Below, one piece after another: positions 1-7,424 of a stretch of DNA of 16,329 bases. Below the pieces are notes generated by a model. That model searched no databases. It was given only the letters and a program-made list of their open reading frames with translations, and was not told the DNA's origin. Numbering within the stretch: position 1 is the stretch's first letter; every line of letters starts with the position of its first letter. The DNA comes from Clostridia bacterium (GTDB taxonomy: Bacteria > Bacillota > Clostridia > Christensenellales > Aristaeellaceae): contig CAAEUQ010000005.1 of the NCBI GenBank assembly GCA_900759005.1, forward strand, positions 1-16,329, in the 5' to 3' direction. The position numbers were made by a program, and so were the translations under genes.

Positions 1-1404
1 ATTTCGTTCTATCGTCAGGGCGATTTCACCGACCTCTGCGCGGGCCCGCATCTGCCGAGCACCGGCAAGATCAAGGCGGTCAAGCTCATGAGCATTGCCG
101 GCGCATACTGGCGCGGCAGCGAAAAGAACAAGATGCTCCAGCGCATTTACGGAACGGCGTTTACCTCCAAGGAAGAGCTCGACGCATACATCGCGCGTAT
201 TGAGGAAGCGAAAAAGCGCGATCATCGCAAGCTGGGCCGCGAGCTGAATCTGTTCGCGTTCCGCGACGAGGCTCCCGGCTTCCCGTTCTATCTGCCGAAG
301 GGCATGATCCTGAAGAACACCCTGATCGATTTCTGGCGCGACATCCATCGCAAGTGGGGCTATGTCGAAATCTCCACGCCGCAGATCATGCGCCGCACGC
401 TGTGGGAGACCTCCGGTCATTGGGATCATTATAAAGAGAATATGTATACCACCGTTATCGACGGCGAGGATTTCGCGATCAAGCCCATGAACTGTCCAGG
501 CAGCATCCTGACCTATGAGCTCGACACGCATTCCTATCGCGATCTGCCGCTGCGCTATGGCGAACTGGGTTTGGTACACCGCCACGAGCTGTCCGGCGCG
601 CTGCATGGAATGTTCCGCGTTCGCTGCTTTACGCAGGACGATGCGCATATCTTCCTGACGCAGGATCAGATTACGGACGAGGTCGTTCGCATCGCGCGTT
701 TGTTCGATGAGGTGTATTCCATCTTCGGTCTGCCCTATAAGATCGAGCTTTCGACCATGCCGGAGGATCATATCGGTTCCGTCGAGGACTGGGATATCGC
801 CACCAAGGCGCTCGCCGACGCGATCAAGTCCATCGGCAAGACCTACGAGGTCAACGAGGGTGACGGCGCGTTCTATGGTCCGAAGCTCGACTTCCACATT
901 CAGGATTCGCTTGGACGCACCTGGCAGTGCGGCACGATCCAGCTCGACTATCAGCTGCCCGGCCGCTTTGACCTGACCTATGTCGGCGCGGACAGCGGCA
1001 AGCATTGTCCCGTCATGATTCACCGCGTCGTGTTCGGCTCGATCGAGCGCTTCATCGGCATCATCACCGAGCATTTCGCAGGGGCGTTCCCGCTGTGGCT
1101 CGCGCCGGTTCAGGTCAAAATCATGACGATTGTCGACCGCGCGGACGATGCGGCGGAAAAGCTGCGCGATCGTCTCGAAGAGCTCGGCATTCGCACGGAG
1201 ATCGACCTGCGCAACGAAAAGATCGGCTTCAAGATCCGCGAAGCACAGATGATGAAGGTGCCGTATATGCTGATCCTCGGCGACAAGGAAGTAGAAAACG
1301 GCGTGGTCGCAGTGCGTTCCCGCAAGGAGGGCGACCTCGGCACGATGACGCCCGAAGAGCTGATCAAGAAGCTCCACGAGGAAATCCGTTCGAAGGAAAT
1401 CTAA
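1..1404 (+). CDS. thrS: Threonyl-tRNA synthetase, 5' end outside the window
   Basis: Class II aminoacyl-tRNA synthetase that charges tRNA-Thr in the cytosol. The frame is open from base 1, so the N-terminal TGS domain and part of the editing domain are missing. Visible first is the editing-domain CxxxH signature (CAGPH, window residues 13-17). The catalytic core follows, with the three zinc ligands expected for ThrRS: Cys165 in MNCPG, His216 in FTQDDAHIF and His341 in VMIHR. Their spacing of 51 and 125 residues nearly equals that of the E. coli enzyme. Class II motif 3 is GSIERFIGI. The anticodon-binding domain starts near LWLAPVQV and runs to the end. A strong hairpin terminator lies 14 bp after the stop, so thrS ends its transcription unit. 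The identification is secure; only the start is unknown. Confidence 0.98.
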   Translation: MSFYRQGDFTDLCAGPHLPSTGKIKAVKLMSIAGAYWRGSEKNKMLQRIYGTAFTSKEELDAYIARIEEAKKRDHRKLGRELNLFAFRDEAPGFPFYLPKGMILKNTLIDFWRDIHRKWGYVEISTPQIMRRTLWETSGHWDHYKENMYTTVIDGEDFAIKPMNCPGSILTYELDTHSYRDLPLRYGELGLVHRHELSGALHGMFRVRCFTQDDAHIFLTQDQITDEVVRIARLFDEVYSIFGLPYKIELSTMPEDHIGSVEDWDIATKALADAIKSIGKTYEVNEGDGAFYGPKLDFHIQDSLGRTWQCGTIQLDYQLPGRFDLTYVGADSGKHCPVMIHRVVFGSIERFIGIITEHFAGAFPLWLAPVQVKIMTIVDRADDAAEKLRDRLEELGIRTEIDLRNEKIGFKIREAQMMKVPYMLILGDKEVENGVVAVRSRKEGDLGTMTPEELIKKLHEEIRSKEI

Positions 1405-1418
1405 AAAAGCAAATCTGG

Positions 1419-1452
1419 GCGGCGCGGTTCGTTTGGAACCGCGTCGCTTTTC
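1419..1452 (+). terminator. Rho-independent terminator of thrS
   Basis: A 12-bp stem pairs GCGGCGCGGTTC with GAACCGCGTCGC, containing one G-U pair, around a 5-nt loop (GTTTG). A short T-run follows. It lies just after the thrS stop codon. Confidence 0.85.
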
Positions 1453-1524
1453 AGATAAATAAAGCGCCATGTGTAATTTTTGATAAGAAAAAAGCAATAT
1501 TATAGGAAGAATAAATTGCATCGA

Positions 1525-1555
1525 TTGACAGTATGCCGCTAACATGGTATATAAT
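1525..1555 (+). promoter_or_regulatory. Sigma-A type promoter for the small coiled-coil gene
   Basis: A perfect TTGACA -35 box is followed after 17 bp by TATATA, or after 19 bp by TATAAT in the same AT-rich stretch. It lies between the thrS terminator and the small gene starting at 1631. The leader holds two small hairpins: CAACT-GCGT-AGTTG at 1577-1590, and CGCG-AACA-CGCG at 1595-1606 followed by ATTTTT. The second resembles a weak attenuator, but it is too short to claim as one. Confidence 0.75.
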
Positions 1556-1630
1556 AAAACCTGAATTCGTCGTTTTCAACTGCGTAGTTGGAAGCGCGAA
1601 CACGCGATTTTTGAAACTGGAGATAAGGCA

Positions 1631-1899
1631 ATGAAAAGAAAACGCTGAAAAAGCTGAAGCGCGCGGAACTGGTCGACATGGTCTATGAGCTGCGCAAGGA
1701 TAATCTCGCGCTGGAAGAGCGCTGCGAAAGCCTGAAGGAGCGGCTGGAAGACAACGAGCGCATTCAGCGTGCATTTGAAGCTGCGCCGAGCAGCGACGCG
1801 CTGAATCAGATCAGAGGAATGCTCAAGGCGCTGTGCAGTGCGATGAACGTTCCGGAAGCGATTGAAAAGCCCGCCGAGGATGAGCGTAAATCTGAATAA
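1631..1899 (+). pseudogene. Small coiled-coil protein, start region out of frame (one-base deletion)
   Basis: An ATG at 1631 with GGAGATAAGG upstream reads only MKRKR before a stop. The downstream frame, open from the codon after a TAA at 1624-1626, encodes a clear protein that ends at 1899. Adding one A to the A-run at 1634-1637 joins ATG to MKKKTLKKLKRAELV and gives about 89 residues. The protein is charged and heptad-like (VYELRKDNLALEERCESLKERL), so a helical coiled coil is likely. It resembles small Clostridia proteins of unknown function. It has its own promoter and terminator. Alternatives are an initiation at an in-frame CTG (1645) or ATG (1678) without a good ribosome binding site, or a sequencing error in the A-run. 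Confidence 0.6.
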
Positions 1900-1919
1900 A
1901 TACGCATTTCATATGCGAT

Positions 1920-1968
1920 AAATCGTTCGATCCCGTGCCTGATGGCAACGCAGAATCGAGCGATTTTT
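1920..1968 (+). terminator. Terminator after the small coiled-coil gene
   Basis: AAATCGTTCGAT pairs with ATCGAGCGATTT as 12 bp with one G-U pair. An imperfect inner GTGCC/GGCAAC extension brings it to a TGAT loop. T residues follow. It lies between the coiled-coil gene and the methyltransferase start, so the two are probably separate units, although no clear promoter is seen for the second. Confidence 0.7.
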
Positions 1969-1984
1969 GAAGGGAAAGAATTCA

Positions 1985-2806
1985 ATGAATTTTGAAGAGA
2001 TCAGCCGGCTGGCGGACGAAGGCGAACAGGTGGATCAGCTTTACGCGCTGTTCGGCGAAGAAAAAAAGATTGAATGCCTCCAATGCTTCGCGCGTCGAAT
2101 TTTTAACGACCGTTCGTTATATTGAATGCTATCTGCGCTCCAGTGATCGAATTCTTGATATTGGCGCGGGCGCGGGCACGTACAGCTTTTATTTTGCGCG
2201 GAAGGGCTATTCGGTGTCCACGCTGGAAGTTGCGGCGGCGAACGCTCAGAAATTTTGCGAAAATAGGTGCGAGGGCGATCAATCGACTTAAATCAGGGTA
2301 CTGCGGTAGAGTTGAGCCGCTATCCGGACGATTCATTTGACATTGTGCTCGTGTTCGGTTCGCTGTATCATCTGCATTCGGAGGCGGATAAGGACAAATG
2401 CATAGCGGAAGCCAAGCGCGTCTGCAAGCCGGAAGGCAAGCTGTTCTTCGCGTTTATAACAAACGACATGATCATTCTGACGGGGTTTGCCTATCGTCCG
2501 GATTACTTTGAAAACGGTGATTACGATAAAGAAACATTCCGCCTGAACGATTTTCCGTTTGTGTTCCACCCCCTGGATGCGGCGCGGAACGTGCTTGCGC
2601 GCAACGGATTAAAGCCGATTCACGAGGTCGCAGCCGACGGCGCGAGCGAGCTGATGCAGGCAAAAATCAACACGCTGAACGAAGCTGATTTTCAGCTGTG
2701 CATACGCTATCACGCATACATATGCGAGAAGAAAGAATGCATCGGCATGACGAACCACTTGCTGTTCGTGTGCGAAAACGATCAGGAAAGATCGCGGGTG
2801 CTATAG
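1985..2806 (+). pseudogene. SAM-dependent methyltransferase broken by two frameshifts
   Basis: This is a class I (Rossmann-fold) SAM methyltransferase in three frames. The first piece starts at ATG 1985 (MNFEEISRLADEGEQVDQLY) and reaches the A7 run at 2061-2067. One extra A there shifts the frame; removing it gives GEEKRLN and joins the second piece. The second piece carries motif I (ILDIGAGAG) and ends at a TAA after 2281. One missing A near 2279-2281 (CAATCG read as CAAATCG) restores EGD-Q-IDLNQGT into the third piece, which holds DDSFDIVLVFGSLYHLHSE and the C-terminal half. The restored length is about 273 residues, normal for this family. The substrate cannot be told. As written, the gene cannot make the full enzyme. 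The protein is well preserved outside the indels, so sequencing error is a real alternative. Confidence 0.8.
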
Positions 2807-3084
2807 CCGCAGCGCCGAACGGTATGATCGAGTTCGCAAAAGCGTGCGTAGGACAAACGCTCAAATATCCCGCGGTGAATGCGAAGAATCGTTTTCGGCT
2901 CGGTGTAAAATATGAATTCAAACGCGGTCACATCGCGATCCGCAACGCAGTGCGTGTCCGGAAAGCCCAGCTCACGCGCTGCGTTTTTTGCACATTCTTT
3001 CAGATCAATCTGAACGTCGCTTTCCCTGCATTGCAGCGAAAGAAAATCGCCTTCGGCGCCTAAAATTTTCAGAAAATGCAGCAC
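2782..3084 (-). CDS. Conserved-looking small protein of unknown function, GTG start
   Basis: I do not recognise a named family. The 100-residue product begins MLHFLKILGAEGDFLSLQ and ends HTVRRCGYSTRDLS. The frame is open further upstream to an ATG at 3144. I chose the GTG at 3084 because a strong GGAGGTGA lies at the right distance before it and nothing supports the upstream ATG. No signal peptide or membrane segment is visible. The centre is mixed alpha/beta with several Cys and His (LKECAKNA, FPDTHCVADRD), but no recognisable metal motif. Codon use matches the neighbours, which supports a real gene. Its last 25 bp overlap the end of the converging methyltransferase, and it is divergent from the metallophosphoesterase. 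Confidence 0.6.
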   Translation of the reverse strand: MLHFLKILGAEGDFLSLQCRESDVQIDLKECAKNAARELGFPDTHCVADRDVTAFEFIFYTEPKTILRIHRGIFERLSYARFCELDHTVRRCGYSTRDLS

Positions 3085-3187
3085 AAAATCACCTCCAGCA
3101 TATTTTACCACAAAATCGCAAGTTTGCCGCGACTTTTTGGGCATTCCGCGCGTCTAATAGGAAGAAAGTTTTGAAAGGATGATTGAT

Positions 3188-4036
3188 ATGGCGAAAAAGA
3201 GAAGGCAATGCCGGCGGCGCATGCTCAGGGTATTCGGCGTGATTCTGATTCTGATCGCGGCGCTGATTGCGTGGGCAGCAATCGACAGCCGCAATATAGA
3301 TGTTACGCGTTTTACCGTGTCCGGCGCGCCGGAAGCATTCTCCGGATTCAAAATCGCACAGATTTCCGACCTGCATAATGCGGAGTTCGGCACGGATAAC
3401 CAGAAGCTGATCGATATTCTCAAAAGCGAAGCGCCGGATGCGATCGTGATCACCGGCGATTTGATCGACGCGCGGCGGACGAACACGGAGATTGCCGAAA
3501 GCTTCGCGCGCCGCTGTATGGAGATTGCGGATTGCTATTATGTGCCCGGTAATCACGAAGCGCGGCTCGGCGATACATACGATGCGTTTGAATCCGCGCT
3601 CATTGCCGACGGCGTGAATGTGCTGCGCAACGGAAGCGTCCGCATTCGCAAGGAAATGGACGCGATTCATATCATCGGCGTGGACGATCCCGCTTTTGCC
3701 AAAGCGTCCGACGCGATAACCAACCTCGACGCGGCACTCGAAGCGCTTTCCTCCGATGATTTCACGATACTGCTCGCGCACCGTCCGGAACTGATCGATG
3801 AGTATTCCAAATGGGGAATCGATCTCGTGCTCTCCGGCCATGCGCACGGCGGACAGATTCGCCTGCCGGGAATCGGCGGTCTGTACGCGCCGGGACAGGG
3901 TTTTTTCCCGAGATATACGTCCGGCAACTATATGGTCGGCGATACGGAAATGATCGTCAGCCGCGGAATTGGCAACAGCGCGTTTCCGCTGCGCGTGAAC
4001 GATCGGCCGGAGGTCGTGATCGTTACGCTCAAATGA
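3188..4036 (+). CDS. Membrane-anchored metallophosphoesterase, YkuE/YaeI type
   Basis: This is a calcineurin-like phosphoesterase that hydrolyses phosphoester or pyrophosphate bonds with a two-metal site. An Arg/Lys-rich start (MAKKRRQCRRR) and a hydrophobic segment at about residues 15-32 form a signal anchor. The catalytic domain is therefore expected outside the membrane, as in the YkuE family. All metal motifs are present: DLH (D61, H63), GD (D91), GNHE (N122, H123), H198, and GHAHGG (H218, H220). The length of 282 residues is normal. An ATG lies 9 bp upstream at 3179, but the GAAAGG ribosome binding site sits directly against it and at a proper distance from 3188. The substrate is unknown; relatives act on phospholipid or UDP-diacylglucosamine-like substrates. 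Confidence 0.92.
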   Translation: MAKKRRQCRRRMLRVFGVILILIAALIAWAAIDSRNIDVTRFTVSGAPEAFSGFKIAQISDLHNAEFGTDNQKLIDILKSEAPDAIVITGDLIDARRTNTEIAESFARRCMEIADCYYVPGNHEARLGDTYDAFESALIADGVNVLRNGSVRIRKEMDAIHIIGVDDPAFAKASDAITNLDAALEALSSDDFTILLAHRPELIDEYSKWGIDLVLSGHAHGGQIRLPGIGGLYAPGQGFFPRYTSGNYMVGDTEMIVSRGIGNSAFPLRVNDRPEVVIVTLK

Positions 4037-4064
4037 TCCCGCGCGAAGCAAAACGGAAAATACG

Positions 4065-4093
4065 TTGAATTGCGCCGCCTTCGGTGATACAAT
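4065..4093 (+). promoter_or_regulatory. Promoter of the glyA operon
   Basis: TTGAAT, a 17-bp spacer and TACAAT, with an extended -10 TG one base before the -10 box. The predicted RNA start is near 4100. That leaves about 23 nt of leader holding AAGAGGTG 7 bp before the glyA ATG. Confidence 0.85.
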
Positions 4094-4122
4094 ATAGGTA
4101 TCCTAAAAAGAGGTGCTGCGAA

Positions 4123-5361
4123 ATGGAATACAGAGAGATTCTTGAAAAGGCGGATCCCTCAGTCTGTCAGGCGATGAATGATGAGCTTGCTCGTCAGCGC
4201 GACCATATTGAGCTGATTGCTTCCGAAAACTTCGTAAGCCCCGCAGTGATGGCGGCGGTCGGTTCGCATCTGACGAACAAATATGCCGAGGGCTATCCCG
4301 GACATCGCTATTACGGCGGCTGCGAATATGTGGATGTGATCGAGGACATCGCCCGCGAGCGCGCGAAGCAGCTTTTCGGTGCGGAGCACGCCAACGTTCA
4401 GCCGCATTCCGGTGCGCAGGCGAATACTGCGGTGTATTTTGCGCTGCTTGAACCGGGTGATACGGTGATGGGCATGAGTCTCTCCCACGGCGGACATCTG
4501 ACGCACGGAAGCCCCGTGAATCTCTCCGGCAAATATTTCCATTTCGTGCCCTATGGACTGAACCCTGAAACGGAGCGGCTGGATTACGACAATATTCGCG
4601 ATCTCGCGCAGCAGTGCAAGCCGAAAATGATCGTTGCCGGTGCGAGCGCATATCCGCGGAAGATCGATTTCGTCGCGCTGCGCGAGATCGCCGATTCCGT
4701 CGGCGCAATGCTGATGGTCGATATGGCGCATATCGCCGGTCTGGTTGCCGCGGGCGAACACATGAATCCGGTTCCGTATTGCGACGTCGTGACTACGACC
4801 ACGCATAAGACGCTTCGCGGTCCGCGCGGCGGCATGATTCTTTGCCGCAAGGAATATGCGCAGAGGATCGACAAGGCGATTTTTCCCGGCACGCAGGGCG
4901 GCCCGCTGATGCACGTGATCGCCGGCAAAGCGGTCTGCTTCGGCGAAGCGCTGAAGCCGGAATTCAAGGCGTATCAGCATCAGATCGTACTGAACGCGCA
5001 GGCGATGGCGAAGCGGCTGACGGCGCGCGGCGTCAAGCTCGTTTCCGGCGGCACGGACAATCATATGATGCTTGTCGACCTTACCGGCAGAGAAATGTCC
5101 GGCAAGGATTTGGAGACGCTGCTGGGCGAGGCGAACATCACGCTGAATAAGAACGCCGTTCCGAACGAGACGCGCAAGGCGTCGATCACGTCCGGCGTGC
5201 GCATCGGAACGCCTGCGGTCACCTCTCGCGGCATGGTGGAATCCGATATGATTCAGATTGCGGATATGATCGCCGACGTGATCGAAGAGGGCGGTAATGC
5301 AATCGAAAGTGTGCGCGAGCGTGCGAAGGCGCTGTGCGCGAAATACCCGCTGTACGAATAA
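4123..5361 (+). CDS. glyA: Serine hydroxymethyltransferase
   Basis: This PLP enzyme interconverts serine plus tetrahydrofolate with glycine plus 5,10-methylene-tetrahydrofolate, feeding one-carbon metabolism. The start at 4123 is chosen for its ribosome binding site (AAGAGGTG) and because an in-frame ATG 39 bp upstream lies in the promoter region. The product is 412 residues, the usual length. The N-terminal ELIASENFVS and NKYAEGYPGHRYYGGCE signatures are present. The PLP-binding lysine is K229 in TTTTHKTLRGPRGG, the same number as in E. coli GlyA. The VDMAHIAGLVA segment and the C-terminal substrate-binding RIGTPAVTSRG are intact. It is the first gene of an apparent operon: the next start follows the stop by 18 bp. 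Confidence 0.98.
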   Translation: MEYREILEKADPSVCQAMNDELARQRDHIELIASENFVSPAVMAAVGSHLTNKYAEGYPGHRYYGGCEYVDVIEDIARERAKQLFGAEHANVQPHSGAQANTAVYFALLEPGDTVMGMSLSHGGHLTHGSPVNLSGKYFHFVPYGLNPETERLDYDNIRDLAQQCKPKMIVAGASAYPRKIDFVALREIADSVGAMLMVDMAHIAGLVAAGEHMNPVPYCDVVTTTTHKTLRGPRGGMILCRKEYAQRIDKAIFPGTQGGPLMHVIAGKAVCFGEALKPEFKAYQHQIVLNAQAMAKRLTARGVKLVSGGTDNHMMLVDLTGREMSGKDLETLLGEANITLNKNAVPNETRKASITSGVRIGTPAVTSRGMVESDMIQIADMIADVIEEGGNAIESVRERAKALCAKYPLYE

Positions 5362-5379
5362 AACACGGAGGCATATCGA

Positions 5380-6408
5380 ATGCGCTGGGATATCGGCATA
5401 GATTTAGGCACGGAAAGCGTGCGCATGGCGGACGGCAAACAGGGTCCGTTTAAGGAAAGCGCTGCGGCGCTTGCATTTCGCGAGGGCAGGGACACGCCGG
5501 TTTACGGCGGCGACGCGGCGGAAAAGCTGGAAGGCCGCGTCTGCGAGGGCATTGAGATTCAGCGCCCGCTGAAGGACGGCGTTCTCGAGAACAATTTTAC
5601 CGCCGATCGAATGTTCCATTGGATTTACCGCCAGGCGGACGTGCTTTCGCGCCGGCGGCGATTCAGTATGCTGCTGACGTGCGCGCCGTTTGCGCGTCCC
5701 GTATTGCGCGACGCGATGATTTCCGCCGCGATTGATGCGGGCGCGGACTGTGTGGCGCTCGTGCGCGGAGATTCCGCCGCGGCAATCGGCGCAGGACTCG
5801 ATCTCGACGCGCCGGAAGCGAAGCTCGTGGTCGATATTGGTGCGGGCAAAATTTCAGCGACGCTGTTTACGCTCGGGCGCATTGCATCTTATGGATATTT
5901 ACCTTACGGCATGAACCGGATCGACGAGCGCGTTCAGCGCGGCATTCGCCTGAATTACGGCTATCGAATCGGCAGATCCAGCGCGCGCGAAATCAAACAT
6001 ACGCTGGGCACAGCGCTTCCGAATGCCGCCGCATCCGACGTTCTGATGCATATGACGGGATTCAGCATTTCCGAACGCGTTCCGAAGGTGTTCGATGTGG
6101 AAACCAGGCCCGTGCTGGAAGCGTGTGAGGATGTTGTGCGCGAAATCATCGGGCTGGTTGCGTCCGTGGTCGACAATGCGCCGGAGGAACTGAGCGCGGA
6201 TCTGACCGACGCGGGCGCGGTATTGACCGGCGCGGGCGCGGAACTGACCGGTTTGAACAAGCGGCTCGGCGATGCGCTGGGCATTCCGTGCAGGGTTGCT
6301 GACGCGCCGGGCACGTGCGCGATTCGCGGCGTATATCAGATGATGCTGAATCCGGAGAAGTATTCGCAGGCGATTCTCGATCAGCGCATGAGTGCGAACT
6401 GGCGGTAA
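5380..6408 (+). CDS. Divergent MreB-like actin-fold ATPase
   Basis: A member of the bacterial actin superfamily, closest to MreB/Mbl, which polymerise under the membrane and guide cell-wall synthesis. The 342-residue length fits. The phosphate-1 loop is GIDLGTES (residues 6-13), phosphate-2 is DIGAGK (152-157), and the adenosine loop is LTGAGAELTG (282-291). The stretch that in MreB reads EEPMAAAIGAG is RGDSAAAIGAG here (129-139), so the acidic catalytic pair is gone and only a nearby Asp131 remains. A GGAGG sits upstream of the ATG. The spacing on both sides indicates an operon with glyA and the metallopeptidase. It may be a specialised or non-hydrolysing paralogue. Membership of the fold is sure, the role is not. 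Confidence 0.88.
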   Translation: MRWDIGIDLGTESVRMADGKQGPFKESAAALAFREGRDTPVYGGDAAEKLEGRVCEGIEIQRPLKDGVLENNFTADRMFHWIYRQADVLSRRRRFSMLLTCAPFARPVLRDAMISAAIDAGADCVALVRGDSAAAIGAGLDLDAPEAKLVVDIGAGKISATLFTLGRIASYGYLPYGMNRIDERVQRGIRLNYGYRIGRSSAREIKHTLGTALPNAAASDVLMHMTGFSISERVPKVFDVETRPVLEACEDVVREIIGLVASVVDNAPEELSADLTDAGAVLTGAGAELTGLNKRLGDALGIPCRVADAPGTCAIRGVYQMMLNPEKYSQAILDQRMSANWR

Positions 6409-6412
6409 AGCG

Positions 6413-7123
6413 ATGCAGAGAACGGTACGAAACGAAAATGCGCGCGTCGATTACATTTTGATTCAGACATCAAGGCGGAACGTTCAGATCAAGGCGCTGC
6501 CCGGCGGCGAAACGCGCGTCTATGCGCCCGCGTGGATGCGGCTGCGCGATGTTGATGCGATCGTAAGCGAAAAAATCGATGCGATTGTGCGAATGCACAA
6601 GGCGCTTGACCGTGCAGTGAATGCCGACCACGCCGCGCACCCGGTGGGGGAGGGAAGCCTGATTTCCGTCGAGGGAACGCCGAGAAAACTGCATTTGCAA
6701 TGCGGGAAACAGATTTCGATGAAGCTTTCGGAAGATGCACTGGAGCTTACGCTTCTGCGCCCGGAAAGTGAAGAATCCGTGCGCAATGCACTGAAGCAGA
6801 CGCTTTCGCAGCTCGCGCTTGAACGCTTCCGTGAACGGCTGAACCTGTACGCGCCGCGCATCAGTGAGGACTATGGCAGGGTTACAGTCCGCGAGCAGAA
6901 GACGCGATGGGGCAGCTGCTCGTCAAAGCGCAATCTGAATTTCAACTGGAAGCTGATTCAGGCGCCGCCCGAGGCGCTCGATTATGTGGTTATTCACGAA
7001 TTGTGTCACCTGCGAGAATTCAACCATTCGCCGCGATTCTGGCAGCTTGTTCAGGCACAGATGCCGGAATACGAATCGTGGAAGAGGTGGCTCAAACAGC
7101 ACGGCACGGAGATGGGCGTATGA
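6413..7123 (+). CDS. YgjP/DUF45-family metallopeptidase-like protein (SprT-type fold)
   Basis: The product has 236 residues. A variable N-terminal half leads to the conserved REQKTRWGSCSSKRNLNFNW (residues 160-179) and the zinc motif HELCH (H195, E196, H199), with H205 in REFNHSPRFW as the probable third ligand. This is the DUF45 (YgjP) pattern. Members are annotated variously as zinc peptidases or, for YgjP, as a UTP pyrophosphatase, so the true activity is uncertain. No signal peptide is seen, so it is cytoplasmic. The start at 6413 lies 4 bp after the previous stop, suggesting translational coupling. A GTG at 6392 is in frame but would overlap the upstream gene and has no ribosome binding site. 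A hairpin ends the operon just downstream. Confidence 0.9.
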   Translation: MQRTVRNENARVDYILIQTSRRNVQIKALPGGETRVYAPAWMRLRDVDAIVSEKIDAIVRMHKALDRAVNADHAAHPVGEGSLISVEGTPRKLHLQCGKQISMKLSEDALELTLLRPESEESVRNALKQTLSQLALERFRERLNLYAPRISEDYGRVTVREQKTRWGSCSSKRNLNFNWKLIQAPPEALDYVVIHELCHLREFNHSPRFWQLVQAQMPEYESWKRWLKQHGTEMGV

Positions 7124-7126
7124 TAA

Positions 7127-7157
7127 AATGGCGATTCCGATTTGCGGAATCGCCATT
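7127..7157. terminator. Bidirectional terminator between the glyA operon and the atp operon
   Basis: A perfect 13-bp stem (AATGGCGATTCCG paired with CGGAATCGCCATT) surrounds a 5-nt loop. It lies 3 bp after the metallopeptidase stop and 3 bp after the atpC stop on the other strand. The T-rich tail is slightly better when read in the minus direction (TTTTAT across the stem edge). Confidence 0.85.
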
Positions 7158-7160
7158 CGT

Positions 7161-7424
7161 TTATTCGATTTTTCCTGCGCTGGAGGTCAAAAGCGATACA
7201 CCGGATTTTCCGACGTTCAGTAATCCGCCCTCGCATTTGAACGACTTTTCGTCGCCGTCCTCCAGCTCAATCCGGCAAACGCCCGGCTGAACGGCGGTGA
7301 CCAGCGGCGCATGACCGGCGAGAACCGCCAGATCGCCGTCGCTGCCGCGCACATAGAGTGCGAAAACATCGCCGGAATAGAGCTTGCCGTCCGGAGAAAC
7401 GACGCTTAGCTGAAACGTGCTCAT
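7161..7424 (-). CDS. atpC: ATP synthase epsilon subunit, N-terminal domain only
   Basis: This is the central-stalk subunit of F1, which links gamma to the c-ring. The product is 87 residues, against about 130-140 for most bacteria. It holds the whole N-terminal beta-sandwich: LSVVSPDGKLYSGDV at the start, the GDLAVLAGHAPLVTAVQPG signature, then SFKCEGGLLNV. It stops at SSAGKIE, where the two C-terminal helices would begin. The TAA is followed directly by the operon terminator with no helical remnant after it, so this looks like the natural form and not a recent break. The ATG overlaps the atpD stop (ATGA) with a GGAAGGCGGGG upstream, giving coupled translation. It should lack the C-terminal inhibition of ATP hydrolysis known for E. 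coli and Bacillus. Confidence 0.95.
   Translation of the reverse strand: MSTFQLSVVSPDGKLYSGDVFALYVRGSDGDLAVLAGHAPLVTAVQPGVCRIELEDGDEKSFKCEGGLLNVGKSGVSLLTSSAGKIE

Noticed and set aside
470..510. MNCPGS instead of MNCPGH in ThrRS as an active-site change
   Set aside because: The zinc ligand is the Cys, which is present. The residue after CPG varies naturally among ThrRS enzymes as I know them.
3102..3107. TAAAAT with extended TG as a promoter of the 100-residue gene
   Set aside because: The predicted RNA start would fall within the ribosome binding site and there is no -35 at the right distance.
3089..4051. A 320-codon open frame on the minus strand
   Set aside because: Antisense to the metallophosphoesterase, whose metal motifs are all intact; Arg/His-rich shadow composition.
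4084..4122. Upstream in-frame ATG for glyA
   Set aside because: It lies within the promoter, before the predicted RNA start, and has no ribosome binding site.
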